Shown: piece after piece, positions 9,202 through 17,732 of the stretch | Layout: every line of letters begins with the position of its first letter | How positions within the stretch are numbered: the first letter of the stretch is position 1 | Assembly: GCF_016583745.1 (NCBI RefSeq) | Contig: NZ_NRRQ01000018.1 | Span: forward strand, 1-59,652 | Length of the DNA: 59,652 nucleotides | Direction of reading: 5' to 3' | From: Chromatium okenii | GTDB lineage: Bacteria > Pseudomonadota > Gammaproteobacteria > Chromatiales > Chromatiaceae | Made by a program: the position numbers and the translations under genes | Notes under the pieces: model-generated | Seen by the model: only the letters and a program-made list of their open reading frames with translations | Told to the model about the DNA's origin: nothing | The model's database searches: none

Positions 9202-10593
9202 CTACTTTTTCCGGTTCGTAAAATCTTTTAACCGCTGGCGCTGTTTTATTTGATGGGGCGTGAGTTTATTTTTTCGCCCTTGAAAAGGATTGTTGCTGGT
9301 TTTGAATTCCAATCGCAGCGGCGTTCCCAATAAATTTAATTCTTTACGAAAGCGATTGATGAGATAACGCCGATACGTTTCTGGCACCAATTCGGTTTGA
9401 TTGCCGTGAATCACGATAATTGGCGGATTGCGCCCGCCCTGATGCGCATACCGCAATTTAATGCGCCGCCCATGTACCAACGGTGGCTGATGTTCCTGCA
9501 CTGCCGCTTCCAACATCCGCGTCAAAATCGGCGTTCCTAAATCACGGGTCGCGTTGGCGTAAGCGCGATCCACCTCATCCAACAGCAGCCCCACGCCGCT
9601 GCCGTGCAACGCCGAAATCAGATGTTGCTTGGCAAAATCGAGAAATGCCAACTTGCGCACAAATTCGCTTTTCACCCGCTCGCGCTCTTCGACCGACAAA
9701 CCATCCCATTTGTTGACCGCCACCACCAGCGCCCGTCCGCTCTCGATGATGTGACCCGCCAGCGTCGCGTCCTGTTCACCGATGCCCTGATGCGCGTCCA
9801 GCACCAAAATGATGACATTTGCCGCCGCAATCGCCTGTAACGTTTTGATCACGCTGAACTTTTCAATCGCATCGTGAACTCGCGCCCGCCGCCGCAAACC
9901 AGCGGTATCGATCAGCGTGTAGTGCCGCCCCAGCCGTTCAAACGGGATAAAAATGCTGTCGCGGGTGGTGCCGGGCAGATCAAAGGTCACCACCCGTTCC
10001 TCACCGAGCAACCGATTGATTAACGTCGATTTTCCCGCATTCGGACGCCCAACAACCGCCACGCGCACTCCATCTGCTGCCGGAGCGGGATCGCTGGCGG
10101 CGTCCGGCAACTGCGCGAACACCAGCTCCAGCAGCTCGCGGATACCGTGCCCCTGCGTTGACGACACCGGCAGCGGCTCGCCCAGCCCCAGCCGATGAAA
10201 CTCAGCCGCAGCGATGGCGCTATTGGTGGAATCACTTTTATTGACCACCAGCGTGATCGGCTTGCCGAAGCGCCGCAGCCGCTGCCCAATTTCAAAATCT
10301 TCTGGCGTACAGCCATCGCGGGCATCGACCAAAAATAACAGATGATCGGCTTCTTCGACTGCCAGCAACACCTGCCGCTCCATCAGCGCCTCAATGCCTT
10401 CGGGAGCCGTACCGATGCCGCCGGTGTCCACGATCACATACGGGCGCGGACCGCCTTGACCGACGCCGTATTGGCGGTCACGGGTCAAGCCCGGAAAGTC
10501 TGCCACCAACGCATCGCGGGTGTGGGTCAGGCGATTAAACAACGTCGATTTGCCGACATTCGGACGGCCAATCAGGGTAATCACAGGCAACAT
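9202..10593 (-). CDS. der: Ribosome biogenesis GTPase Der (EngA)
   Basis: 463 residues with two tandem GTPase domains and a KH-like C-terminal domain. G1 motifs are GRPNVGKS (domain 1) and GRPNAGKS (domain 2); DTGG and DTAG form the G3 motifs; NKSD and NKWD are the G4 motifs. The C-terminus is lysine-rich ([11 protein letters not shown]), as expected for 50S subunit assembly. ATG 10593 gives [16 protein letters not shown], matching the family; an upstream extension to 10614 is possible but has no family support. It is the last gene of the ndk-to-der operon, after bamB as in enterobacteria. Confidence 0.96.
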   Translation of the reverse strand: MLPVITLIGRPNVGKSTLFNRLTHTRDALVADFPGLTRDRQYGVGQGGPRPYVIVDTGGIGTAPEGIEALMERQVLLAVEEADHLLFLVDARDGCTPEDFEIGQRLRRFGKPITLVVNKSDSTNSAIAAAEFHRLGLGEPLPVSSTQGHGIRELLELVFAQLPDAASDPAPAADGVRVAVVGRPNAGKSTLINRLLGEERVVTFDLPGTTRDSIFIPFERLGRHYTLIDTAGLRRRARVHDAIEKFSVIKTLQAIAAANVIILVLDAHQGIGEQDATLAGHIIESGRALVVAVNKWDGLSVEERERVKSEFVRKLAFLDFAKQHLISALHGSGVGLLLDEVDRAYANATRDLGTPILTRMLEAAVQEHQPPLVHGRRIKLRYAHQGGRNPPIIVIHGNQTELVPETYRRYLINRFRKELNLLGTPLRLEFKTSNNPFQGRKNKLTPHQIKQRQRLKDFTNRKK

Positions 10594-10622
10594 GGTTTGA
10601 ATACTCGATAACAAACAGGCGT

Positions 10623-11975
10623 TTAATGCGCCGGAGCGGGATTGGTTTTAGCGACCGGCGCAGGTGTTTTAGCTGACGCAGGCGGCGACGCAGAAAGCCC
10701 CCCTTTGAAAAAGGGGGGTTGGGGGGATTTGAAATCAGGCGGTTGGGGGGATTTGAGATCGGGCGGTTGGCTGGATTTAAGAGCGGCAGCTTGAGATTTC
10801 AGCACCGTCAGCGCCGCCAACGTCCCATCATCGGCGTAGCTGTAAAGGCGACCATCTGCCAGCAGCGGCCGCGCCGTGATTCCCGCTTTTTTGGTGAGCC
10901 GCAACCGCCCGACCAAGCGCCCATCGCTTTGATTGAGCACATGCAGATAACCCTCCACATCGCCGACCACCAGCCACTGCTCAACCACCGTCGGCGCAGT
11001 CAATTGACGATAACGCAGCCCATCCTGTTTCCAGCGCCCCGCGCCAGAGTGCATATCCGCACTCCAAACTTGATCTTGCGAATCGGTGATGAACAAATTG
11101 TCAGCGGCGACTGCCAGCCCAGCGTATGCCGACAACTCGCGCCGCCAACGCACCGCGCCGGTCAACACGTCCACTGCCGCGAGATCGCCGTGATATGAGC
11201 CGACGTAAATTTGGTCATCAACCAGCAGCGGATCGGCGTCAAGGTCAGCAATCCGCGCCAGCTCAGAACGTCCGCTGGGGCGCGAAATCACCACTTCCCA
11301 CAACGGCGTCCCGTCGTGCGGATCAATTTTGACCAATTTACCGCTGGATAAACCGACAACCACTCCGCTCGGCGTCAGCGTTGGCGTACTGCTGCCGCGT
11401 AACGTCAGCACCGGCGCGGGATAATTCACATGCCAACGTTCTTGACCAGTCGCCGCGTCAAGCGCGTAAAGCGTGTCATCCAGCGTGTGAACGCAAATCG
11501 CCTCCGCGCTGATCGACCTCGGCACCGATAGCACCTCGCTGCCGAGCTGATGGCGCCACAGTTCGCGCCCGTCGGTGAGCGCCAGCGCCACCAATTCGCC
11601 CTGACTGGTGCCCAGCACCAACCGCTCGCCCGCCACCGCCGGCCCGCCGCTGAAGGCCAAACCCGTCTCGCGCTGCCACAGCGTCCGCCCGCTGTCAGCA
11701 TCCACCGCCACGATCAGCCCGCTGGCATCAGCGACATACAACCGCCCGCCGTGCAGCGCCGGCACCAGATACAGCCGCCGCCCTTCCGTGCCGCGTGTCG
11801 GGCGCACCGACCAGCGCGGCGTCAGCGTCACCTCCGCCGTCAGCGCCGTTAATTCCGTTGGCGGCGTCGGATTTTTATCTTGACCAAACCAAGGCACCGA
11901 GCTGCAACCGCTCAACGCGCCAATTAAAATTAGCGCCGCGATGCGAAAAATTCCCGACCTGCGTTGGAATTTCAT
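10623..11975 (-). CDS. bamB: Outer-membrane protein assembly factor BamB, with repeat-derived C-terminal tail
   Basis: 450 residues. A lipoprotein signal (LIGALSGC, Cys24 as the lipidated residue) anchors it in the outer membrane, and the body is the eight-bladed PQQ-type propeller of BamB ([46 protein letters not shown]). It supports the BAM complex in inserting beta-barrel proteins. The normal fold ends near [12 protein letters not shown]. After that come about 60 residues unlike the family: [17 protein letters not shown], then [11 protein letters not shown], then a Pro/Ala-rich tail. The DNA behind this tail is the C-rich repeat, so the repeat has become coding sequence without breaking the gene. 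Position between yfgM and der supports the assignment. Confidence 0.94.
   Translation of the reverse strand: MKFQRRSGIFRIAALILIGALSGCSSVPWFGQDKNPTPPTELTALTAEVTLTPRWSVRPTRGTEGRRLYLVPALHGGRLYVADASGLIVAVDADSGRTLWQRETGLAFSGGPAVAGERLVLGTSQGELVALALTDGRELWRHQLGSEVLSVPRSISAEAICVHTLDDTLYALDAATGQERWHVNYPAPVLTLRGSSTPTLTPSGVVVGLSSGKLVKIDPHDGTPLWEVVISRPSGRSELARIADLDADPLLVDDQIYVGSYHGDLAAVDVLTGAVRWRRELSAYAGLAVAADNLFITDSQDQVWSADMHSGAGRWKQDGLRYRQLTAPTVVEQWLVVGDVEGYLHVLNQSDGRLVGRLRLTKKAGITARPLLADGRLYSYADDGTLAALTVLKSQAAALKSSQPPDLKSPQPPDFKSPQPPFFKGGLSASPPASAKTPAPVAKTNPAPAH
10693..10790. repeat. C-rich palindromic element inside the bamB 3' end
   Basis: gaaagcccccctttgaaaaa followed by ggggggttggggggattt, then degenerate repeats of the ggcggttggggggatttga unit. 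The same ggggatttgagat..ggcggtt order occurs in the element at 35841-35959. Read in bamB it gives repeated [19 protein letters not shown]-like peptides. Confidence 0.85.
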
Positions 11976-12022
11976 GTGCCCCTGATCCGTCGTGAATGTT
12001 CAATAAAAGTGGTAATTAAAAA

Positions 12023-12070
12023 ATTGTCAGTTGGCAGTGAAACGCTGTTTTTTTACCGACAACTGACAAC
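12023..12070. repeat. TGACAAC-type repeat, inverted pair, between yfgM and bamB
   Basis: TTGTCAGTTG (12024-12033) and CAACTGACAA (12060-12069) form a perfect 10-bp inverted repeat around a loop that contains TTTTTTT. It belongs to the heptamer family also found near 36480, 37261, 43413 and 45419. It could act as a stem-loop in the operon mRNA. Confidence 0.7.
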
Positions 12071-12075
12071 TATTT

Positions 12076-12708
12076 TCAACTCGCCGGTGGCAAATTGTCG
12101 CGTTTCAACCGCACCAATTCCGCCAAGCCGCAGCCCTGCGCCAGCGCCTGTTCATACGCCACCCGCGCTCCGGCAATGTCACCGCGCCCAACTGCCACAT
12201 CACCGCGCACCGCCGCAAACGCTCCCGCAAATGCCGGGCTGTGATCGTGCGCCGCGATGGTTGCCGCCGCCGCATCCCATTGTTTTTCGGCGACTTGAAT
12301 CCGCGCCAGCCGCAGCGCCGCGATGGTCGCAAACGCCGGATCGGGCGCAGCCTCCAGCGCCTGTTGCAGCGCCGTGATCGCTCCCGCCGCATCGCCCGTT
12401 TCATACAACGCTTTGGCTGCCACTAAATCGCTCAAACTGGCGTAAGCGGTTGAATTGAAATCATCTTTCAGCGCCGCCACTGCGGTGGTGAGCGCCGCCG
12501 TGCCCTCAGTATCAGCCGCCGTCACGACCTGCTCAAATGCCGCAGATGCCGCACTCGCCACGCGCTGTTGATGGTCAACCCACAGTCGCCAGCCCGAAAT
12601 CGCGCCCAAACCCAGCACGGTGCCGGCAATCACGGATAAACCGTTTTCTTTCCACCATTTTTTAATGGCTTCTACTTTTTCTTCATCAGTTTCGTAACTC
12701 AAAATCAT
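12076..12708 (-). CDS. yfgM: YfgM-type ancillary SecYEG translocon subunit (TPR protein)
   Basis: 210 residues. N-terminus SYETDEEKVEAIKKWWKENG, one membrane helix (LSVIAGTVLGLGAISGWRLW), then an Ala-rich TPR-like periplasmic domain. This matches YfgM, which associates with SecYEG and PpiD and helps periplasmic chaperone traffic. It lies between hisS and bamB, as in E. coli. ATG 12708 gives the conserved N-terminus. About 100 bp holding an inverted TGACAAC repeat separates it from bamB. Confidence 0.9.
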   Translation of the reverse strand: MILSYETDEEKVEAIKKWWKENGLSVIAGTVLGLGAISGWRLWVDHQQRVASAASAAFEQVVTAADTEGTAALTTAVAALKDDFNSTAYASLSDLVAAKALYETGDAAGAITALQQALEAAPDPAFATIAALRLARIQVAEKQWDAAAATIAAHDHSPAFAGAFAAVRGDVAVGRGDIAGARVAYEQALAQGCGLAELVRLKRDNLPPAS

Positions 12709-12727
12709 CTCCGTCGCAGTGCGTTTT

Positions 12728-13996
12728 TTATACCGTTAAATGCGCAGTTAAAAATGCGGTCAATTCTTCAAAAGTGAATGACTGTTGTTCAGAATCCAAG
12801 CGCAATGATTTCAACCCAAAGCGATTCTCTGCCAATTCCGTTTCACCCAGCACCAGCGCAAATTGTGCCCCGCTTTTATCGGCTTTTTTGAATTGATTTT
12901 TGAAATTGCCGCCGCCGCAATTGGTCAACATCCGCAAGCCCGGCACCGCGTCGCGCAGCCGTTCTGCCACCACCGGCGCAGCCTGTTGTGCTGCCGCGCC
13001 AACTGCGACCAAATACACATCAACGGCGCTATCCGGCATCTGCCCAGCGGCTGCCAGCACTTCCACTAGCCGCTCTAAACCCATCGCAAAACCAATCGCT
13101 GGTACCGATTTGCCGCCTAATTGCGCCACCAAACCATCGTAGCGCCCGCCCGCGCAGACCGTGCCCTGTGCGCCGAGCGCGTCAGTGACCCATTCAAACA
13201 CGGTGCGGTTGTAATAATCCAAACCGCGCACCAAACGCGGATTGAGTTGATAACTCACGCCCGCCGCGTCGAGTCCGGCGCAAATTTGCTCAAAATGGCT
13301 GCGCGTCTCCGCGCCCAGATGTGCCAACAACGTGGGAGCGCCAGCGACGATCTCCTGCGTTGCCGGATGTTTGGAATCCAGCACCCGCAGCGGATTGGTG
13401 GTCAAACGGCGCTGGCTGTCGGCATCAAGCTGATCGGCGTGGGCGCTGAGATAGGTGACCAATTGCGCCCGATACGCCGCCCGCTCCTCGGCATCGCCGA
13501 GCGAGTTGAGTTCCAAGCGTAAATCGGTCAAGCCGAGCCGTCGCCACAGCCGCGCCGTCAGCAACATCAATTCCAAATCAATCTCCGCACCCGCCAGCCC
13601 GAAGGTTTCAACGCCGATCTGGTGAAATTGGCGATAACGACCGCGCTGCGGGCGCTCGTAACGGAACATCGCACCGCGATACCACAGGCGCTGCGGCTGG
13701 ATTAACAGCCCGTGCTCCAGCGCAGCGCGGACGCAGCTTGCCGTTCCTTCCGGGCGCAAGCTCAGGCTGTCGCCGTTGCGATCATCAAAGCTGTACATCT
13801 CCTTTTCAACGATGTCGGTGACAGCGCCGATGGCACGGTGAAACAGCGCCGTGACCTCCACCAGCGGGGTGCGGATTTCCGCATAACCGTAGCTGGTCAA
13901 CACCTCGCGCACGGTATCTTCAACGTGCTGCCAGAGCGCCACCTGCGCCGGCAAGATGTCGTGCATTCCGCGAATCGCTTGCAGAGATTTAGTCAT
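12728..13996 (-). CDS. hisS: Histidyl-tRNA synthetase
   Basis: 422 residues (E. coli enzyme 424). Charges tRNA-His. Class II motifs are clear: the motif 2 loop [17 protein letters not shown], the histidine-specific [12 protein letters not shown], and GGRYDGL. The start [18 protein letters not shown] at 13996 matches the family; a longer frame to 14092 would lie inside rodZ. The start codon overlaps the end of rodZ by 8 bases, so the two are coupled. Confidence 0.96.
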   Translation of the reverse strand: MTKSLQAIRGMHDILPAQVALWQHVEDTVREVLTSYGYAEIRTPLVEVTALFHRAIGAVTDIVEKEMYSFDDRNGDSLSLRPEGTASCVRAALEHGLLIQPQRLWYRGAMFRYERPQRGRYRQFHQIGVETFGLAGAEIDLELMLLTARLWRRLGLTDLRLELNSLGDAEERAAYRAQLVTYLSAHADQLDADSQRRLTTNPLRVLDSKHPATQEIVAGAPTLLAHLGAETRSHFEQICAGLDAAGVSYQLNPRLVRGLDYYNRTVFEWVTDALGAQGTVCAGGRYDGLVAQLGGKSVPAIGFAMGLERLVEVLAAAGQMPDSAVDVYLVAVGAAAQQAAPVVAERLRDAVPGLRMLTNCGGGNFKNQFKKADKSGAQFALVLGETELAENRFGLKSLRLDSEQQSFTFEELTAFLTAHLTV

Positions 13997-15110
13997 ATTC
14001 GGAGGTCGTCGCAGTTGCGGAATCGGTGGCAGCGTCAGCCGCTGGTGCGGGCGCAAGCGGCAAGGTGAACCGCGCCACATTGCCTCGCGCATGAGTCATC
14101 ACATCAAATGGTTCGCCATTCACTGTCACCTTGACCGCGTTGGCTTTGCCGATGATGAACTGATATGGCGGCTGCCCGGTCAGCACGCGCCGTTCGCCCT
14201 CGCGGATTTTGCCAGTGAGCACGGTGCGGCCATTGCCGCCGGTGACACTCAGCCACGCCGTGCTCATAAATTCCAGCGTCACCTCCAGCGGCGCAAGTGC
14301 TGCTGGAGCGGTTGTTTCCGCGCCAGCATCCGGCGCAGGTGCAGTGCTCGCCGCAACTGTTGGCGCGGCTTCCGACGGCGCTGGTGCCGGAGCAACCACT
14401 GCTGGCGCGGTGGCGCTGGCAGCAGCCGTCGCCTCCTCAGCCTCATTTTGAATTGGTGGGAGTTGAGATGGGGCTGCGTTTTCCGCCGTCTGCTCAACTG
14501 CTGATTCAAACAACGTTGGCGCGAGATCAGCACGAAAATACCAACCCAGCGCCAGCACTGGCAGCAATGCGCCCACAATCAGCAGCAGCGTCGTGTTGCT
14601 GCGTGGCGCTGTGATAGCAGGCTCTGCCGCTGGGTGGGCAAACGTTGGGAGCACAATCGGCGGCGGCGCTGCTGGCGCGAGGATGACGGGCGCAAGTGGC
14701 AATTCTGGAGTCGGCGCTGGCGTCAGCTCCAGCGGCGCAGCAGCAGGCGTTGGCAATTCCAGCTCCGGCTCCGCCACCGGCAACGGCGCTGGCGTCACTG
14801 GCGGGGTGACATCAGAACGGGTGCTGGCGTAATACGCTTGCAGCAGCGGCTCGGCATCCACTTCCAACAGCCGCGCATAGTTGCGCAGATAACCGGCGAC
14901 GTAGACCGGCGCTGGCAATTCGTCGTAACGACCCTGTTCCAGCGCGTCCACCACATCCTTGCGCAGGTGCAGTTGGGTGGCGACGCGCTCGAGTTCGAGA
15001 CCTCGTGATTGCCGCTCGCGCTGGAGGTGTTGACCGGGGCGCTCGGCAGGATCGACGCGGTCTGGTACCGCTGTTTCGATCACATTCAATGCGTTCATCA
15101 GTATTTCCAT
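13989..15110 (-). CDS. rodZ: Cytoskeletal/cell-shape protein RodZ
   Basis: 373 residues. An N-terminal helix-turn-helix (about residues 26-95, [19 protein letters not shown] to [12 protein letters not shown]) binds MreB in the family. A Pro/Ala-rich linker (about 100-170), unusually long for the cytoplasmic side, precedes one membrane helix (about 173-192, [17 protein letters not shown]). A second low-complexity stretch and the periplasmic DUF4115-type domain ([41 protein letters not shown]) follow. ATG 15110 is used; ATG 15098 is an equally plausible start. In many gammaproteobacteria ispG follows rodZ; here hisS follows directly. Confidence 0.92.
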   Translation of the reverse strand: MEILMNALNVIETAVPDRVDPAERPGQHLQRERQSRGLELERVATQLHLRKDVVDALEQGRYDELPAPVYVAGYLRNYARLLEVDAEPLLQAYYASTRSDVTPPVTPAPLPVAEPELELPTPAAAPLELTPAPTPELPLAPVILAPAAPPPIVLPTFAHPAAEPAITAPRSNTTLLLIVGALLPVLALGWYFRADLAPTLFESAVEQTAENAAPSQLPPIQNEAEEATAAASATAPAVVAPAPAPSEAAPTVAASTAPAPDAGAETTAPAALAPLEVTLEFMSTAWLSVTGGNGRTVLTGKIREGERRVLTGQPPYQFIIGKANAVKVTVNGEPFDVMTHARGNVARFTLPLAPAPAADAATDSATATTSEYD

Positions 15111-15123
15111 TTCTGCGAAAAAT

Positions 15124-15141
15124 CCCAGTCACAGGACTGGG
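15124..15141 (-). terminator. Hairpin between pilF and rodZ, weak intrinsic terminator
   Basis: CCCAGTC-ACAG-GACTGGG is a perfect 7-bp stem with a 4-base loop, followed on the minus strand by ATTTTT. It lies 67 bases after the pilF stop and may lower transcription from the ndk side into rodZ-hisS. Confidence 0.5.
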
Positions 15142-15207
15142 AACAAAAAAAGCAGGTCGCGCCTCAAAAAATGGCGCTAGTTCAAAGCAGTGGCAGGTGC
15201 CGCAGGC

Positions 15208-15996
15208 TCACAAGTTACCGGATTTGGTGATGGGCGCAGTGGGGAAATTTTTGTGCAGTGCCTGTTCATAATTGCTGGCGCGTTTGCGGTTGCCCAACTG
15301 CTGCTCCACCGTAACGCCCAGCGTCAGCGCCTGATAGGCAGTGGCGGGAGTGCGCACAGTTGCGGGTTCAAAATAACGATCTAAATAGCCTTTAGCGGCT
15401 TTGGCATCACCGCGCCGCTGCGCGAGGTCTGCCAACTTTACCAGCGCCGGGCCAAAACTCGGATTGCCGACTAACGCGGCTTGATAATGCGTTGCCGCTT
15501 GCGTGAGATTGCCCGCCTGCACGGCGCAATTGCCGGCGTTGGTCAGCGCCAGCCATGGCGTGGCATACAGCGGATTGGCGAGCGCCTTTTGAAACTGCGT
15601 CTCGGCTTCGGCGTAATGTTTTTGGCGACATTCATACGCGCCATAGGCATAACGCACGTCGGAATTGTTAGGCGCGAGCGCGATGGCGCGGTCGTAATGT
15701 TCCTTAGCCTGCGCTGCTTGCCCGATTTCTTCGTATAAAAACGCCGCCCAAACGTGCGCACGCGGATATTTTTTATCGGCTTCCAGCGCCTGCTGCGCCC
15801 GCCGAAAGGCAACATCAGTTTGACCCCGGTTGTAATACTCCTCCGCCATGCGGACATACAGCTCCGCCGGGCTATCTTCCGGGTCTAAACCCAACGCCTC
15901 ATCAGTGTGCTGCGTCTGCTTTTTGAGACTGCCGCAAGCCACCAGCCCGCAGCAGAGTCCCAGCATCAGCAACCGTCGCCTCTGCGCTGTGTTCAT
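15208..15996 (-). CDS. pilF: Type IV pilus biogenesis/stability lipoprotein PilF (PilW), TPR protein
   Basis: 262 residues. Lipobox LVACGS at the end of a short signal peptide, then tandem TPR units (AEEYYNRGQTDVAFRRAQQAL, HVWAAFLYEEIGQAAQAKEHYDRAI, YGAYECRQKHYAEAETQFQKA). The family is the pilotin that places the PilQ secretin in the outer membrane. Its ATG follows the rlmN stop with no gap (TGAATG). Location between rlmN and rodZ is as in Pseudomonas. Confidence 0.9.
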   Translation of the reverse strand: MNTAQRRRLLMLGLCCGLVACGSLKKQTQHTDEALGLDPEDSPAELYVRMAEEYYNRGQTDVAFRRAQQALEADKKYPRAHVWAAFLYEEIGQAAQAKEHYDRAIALAPNNSDVRYAYGAYECRQKHYAEAETQFQKALANPLYATPWLALTNAGNCAVQAGNLTQAATHYQAALVGNPSFGPALVKLADLAQRRGDAKAAKGYLDRYFEPATVRTPATAYQALTLGVTVEQQLGNRKRASNYEQALHKNFPTAPITKSGNL

Positions 15997-17070
15997 TCAG
16001 TTCACCACCGGCACTGCCACGCGGCGGGTGCGATCATTCACCCGCCCCACCAATTGTCCACAAGCAGCAGCGATCTCATCGCCCCGCGTTTTGCGCGTCA
16101 TGGCGAAAATCCCCGCGCCGGTCAGCCGCAGGCGAAACGCCTCCACGCGCTCCGGTGGCGAGGTGGCAAAGGTGCTGCCGGTGAACGGGTTAAAGGGGAT
16201 GAGATTGAGCTTGGAAGGAATGCCTTCTAATAAGCGAATCAATTGCTTCGCGTGTGTCAGGCTGTCATTCACACCATCAAGCATGACGTATTCCCAAGTG
16301 ATTTTACGGCGCGGATCGCGGCCGAGATACGCCTTACACGCCGGCAGCAGTTGCGCCAGCGGATATTTGCGATTGATCGGCATCAGCTCATCGCGCAGCG
16401 CGTCGGTGGGCGCGTGGAGCGAGACGGCCAGCGAGACGTTGCTGACCTCGCGCAGCCGATAAATGTTGGGCACGACGCCGGAAGTGCTGACGGTCACGCG
16501 GTGCTTGGCGAGCATGTACGCCAGATCGTCCTGCATGATCTCCAGCGCGGCGATCACGGCATCAAAATTCGCCAGCGGCTCGCCCATTCCCATCAGCACC
16601 ACGTTGGTCAGCGGTTGGTCAAGCTGACGCGCTGCGTGCCAAACCTGCCCGATGATTTCGCTCACCGTGAGATTGCGATTAAAGCCCTGTTGCGCGGTGG
16701 CACAAAACGCGCAATTCAACGCGCAGCCCACTTGTGAAGAGACACACAACGTGCGGCGGCGACCTTCGGGAATGCAGACGGTTTCCACTCGCTGCCCGTC
16801 GTGCAATTCCAGCACCCATTTCACGGTGCCATCGGCAGACGGATGGTCAGCAATGATGCGCGGCAGCTCCAGCCGCGTGACCTCGCGCAGCCGCTCGCGC
16901 CACGATTTGGGTAAATCGGACATGGCGTCGAAATCAGTAACGCCATGTTTATGTAACCATTTGAAGAGATTGCGCCCGTGAAAAGGTTTGACGCCCAGCC
17001 CGACCGCCAGCGCCTCGCACTCGGCAAGCCGCAGGTCAAACAGATTCGGTAACGGGGTGGGAGCGGTCAT
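15997..17070 (-). CDS. rlmN: Dual-specificity 23S rRNA/tRNA adenine-C2 methyltransferase RlmN
   Basis: 357 residues from ATG 17070. A radical-SAM enzyme that methylates A2503 of 23S rRNA and A37 of some tRNAs. The iron-sulfur motif is CALNCAFC; the radical-acceptor cysteine is in GDEIAAACGQL near the C-terminus, and MGMGEPLANFDAV is the SAM-binding glycine region. A GTG at 17103 would add 11 residues and overlap ndk by 19 bases; no ribosome site clearly favours either start. Confidence 0.95.
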   Translation of the reverse strand: MTAPTPLPNLFDLRLAECEALAVGLGVKPFHGRNLFKWLHKHGVTDFDAMSDLPKSWRERLREVTRLELPRIIADHPSADGTVKWVLELHDGQRVETVCIPEGRRRTLCVSSQVGCALNCAFCATAQQGFNRNLTVSEIIGQVWHAARQLDQPLTNVVLMGMGEPLANFDAVIAALEIMQDDLAYMLAKHRVTVSTSGVVPNIYRLREVSNVSLAVSLHAPTDALRDELMPINRKYPLAQLLPACKAYLGRDPRRKITWEYVMLDGVNDSLTHAKQLIRLLEGIPSKLNLIPFNPFTGSTFATSPPERVEAFRLRLTGAGIFAMTRKTRGDEIAAACGQLVGRVNDRTRRVAVPVVN

Positions 17071-17084
17071 CAAGTGGGGATAAA

Positions 17085-17513
17085 TCAACGGGTGCGCGGA
17101 CACGCGCCTTCGGGGAAAAAGAAGGCAATTTCCACCTCGGCGGTTTCCACTGCGTCAGAACCGTGTGCGGCGTTTTCGGTGAACGAGTCGGCGAAATCGG
17201 CGCGGATGGTGCCGGGTGCGGCGTTGGCGGGATTGGTTGCACCCATGATGTCGCGGTTTTTGGCAACGGCGTCCTCACCTTCCAACACCTGCACCATCAC
17301 CGGGCCGGAGGTCATAAAGCCCACCAGTTCATCAAAAAACGGCTTGCCCTGATGAATCGCATAAAACGCGCTGGCTTGTTCGTGGCTCAGATGCAGCATT
17401 CGGGCGGCGACGATGTGCAGCCCAGCGGTTTCAAAGCGGGCGAGAATGGCACCGATGGCGTTTTTGGCGACAGCGTTGGGTTTGATAATTGAGAGAGTGC
17501 GTTCAATAGCCAT
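17085..17513 (-). CDS. ndk: Nucleoside diphosphate kinase
   Basis: 142 residues (E. coli 143). Transfers the gamma-phosphate between nucleoside triphosphates and diphosphates through a phosphohistidine. The active site [16 protein letters not shown] is the classic NxxHGSDS-like motif, with Ala where Ser is usual. ATG 17513 ([15 protein letters not shown]) is preceded by GTGGAG. First gene of the minus-strand operon. Confidence 0.97.
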   Translation of the reverse strand: MAIERTLSIIKPNAVAKNAIGAILARFETAGLHIVAARMLHLSHEQASAFYAIHQGKPFFDELVGFMTSGPVMVQVLEGEDAVAKNRDIMGATNPANAAPGTIRADFADSFTENAAHGSDAVETAEVEIAFFFPEGACPRTR

Positions 17514-17621
17514 GCGGGACTCCACAAAAAGGATCAATTATGAGGACTAGAAGGAGGTCAACGTGCGAAAAGGCGTCGAAATTCAGCCGTTAAGTCTAGC
17601 GTTAGCACTTGCGTTGAGGCA

Positions 17622-17650
17622 ATCTGTTGTCTGCATTGCAGACAACAGAT
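17622..17650. other. Perfect 29-nt palindrome upstream of the GspE/PilB-type gene
   Basis: ATCTGTTGTCTGC, spacer ATT, then the exact reverse complement GCAGACAACAGAT: a 13-bp perfect dyad. It lies between divergent ndk and the ATPase gene and no T-run follows, so an operator or mRNA hairpin is more likely than a terminator. Confidence 0.75.
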
Positions 17651-17732
17651 CGCCATTTGGAGCAATCTGTTTTAAGAACCAACCATCGTGCAATGATTCG
17701 AGCATTCTAGTCGTGATTCCTCCCCGCCGGTT

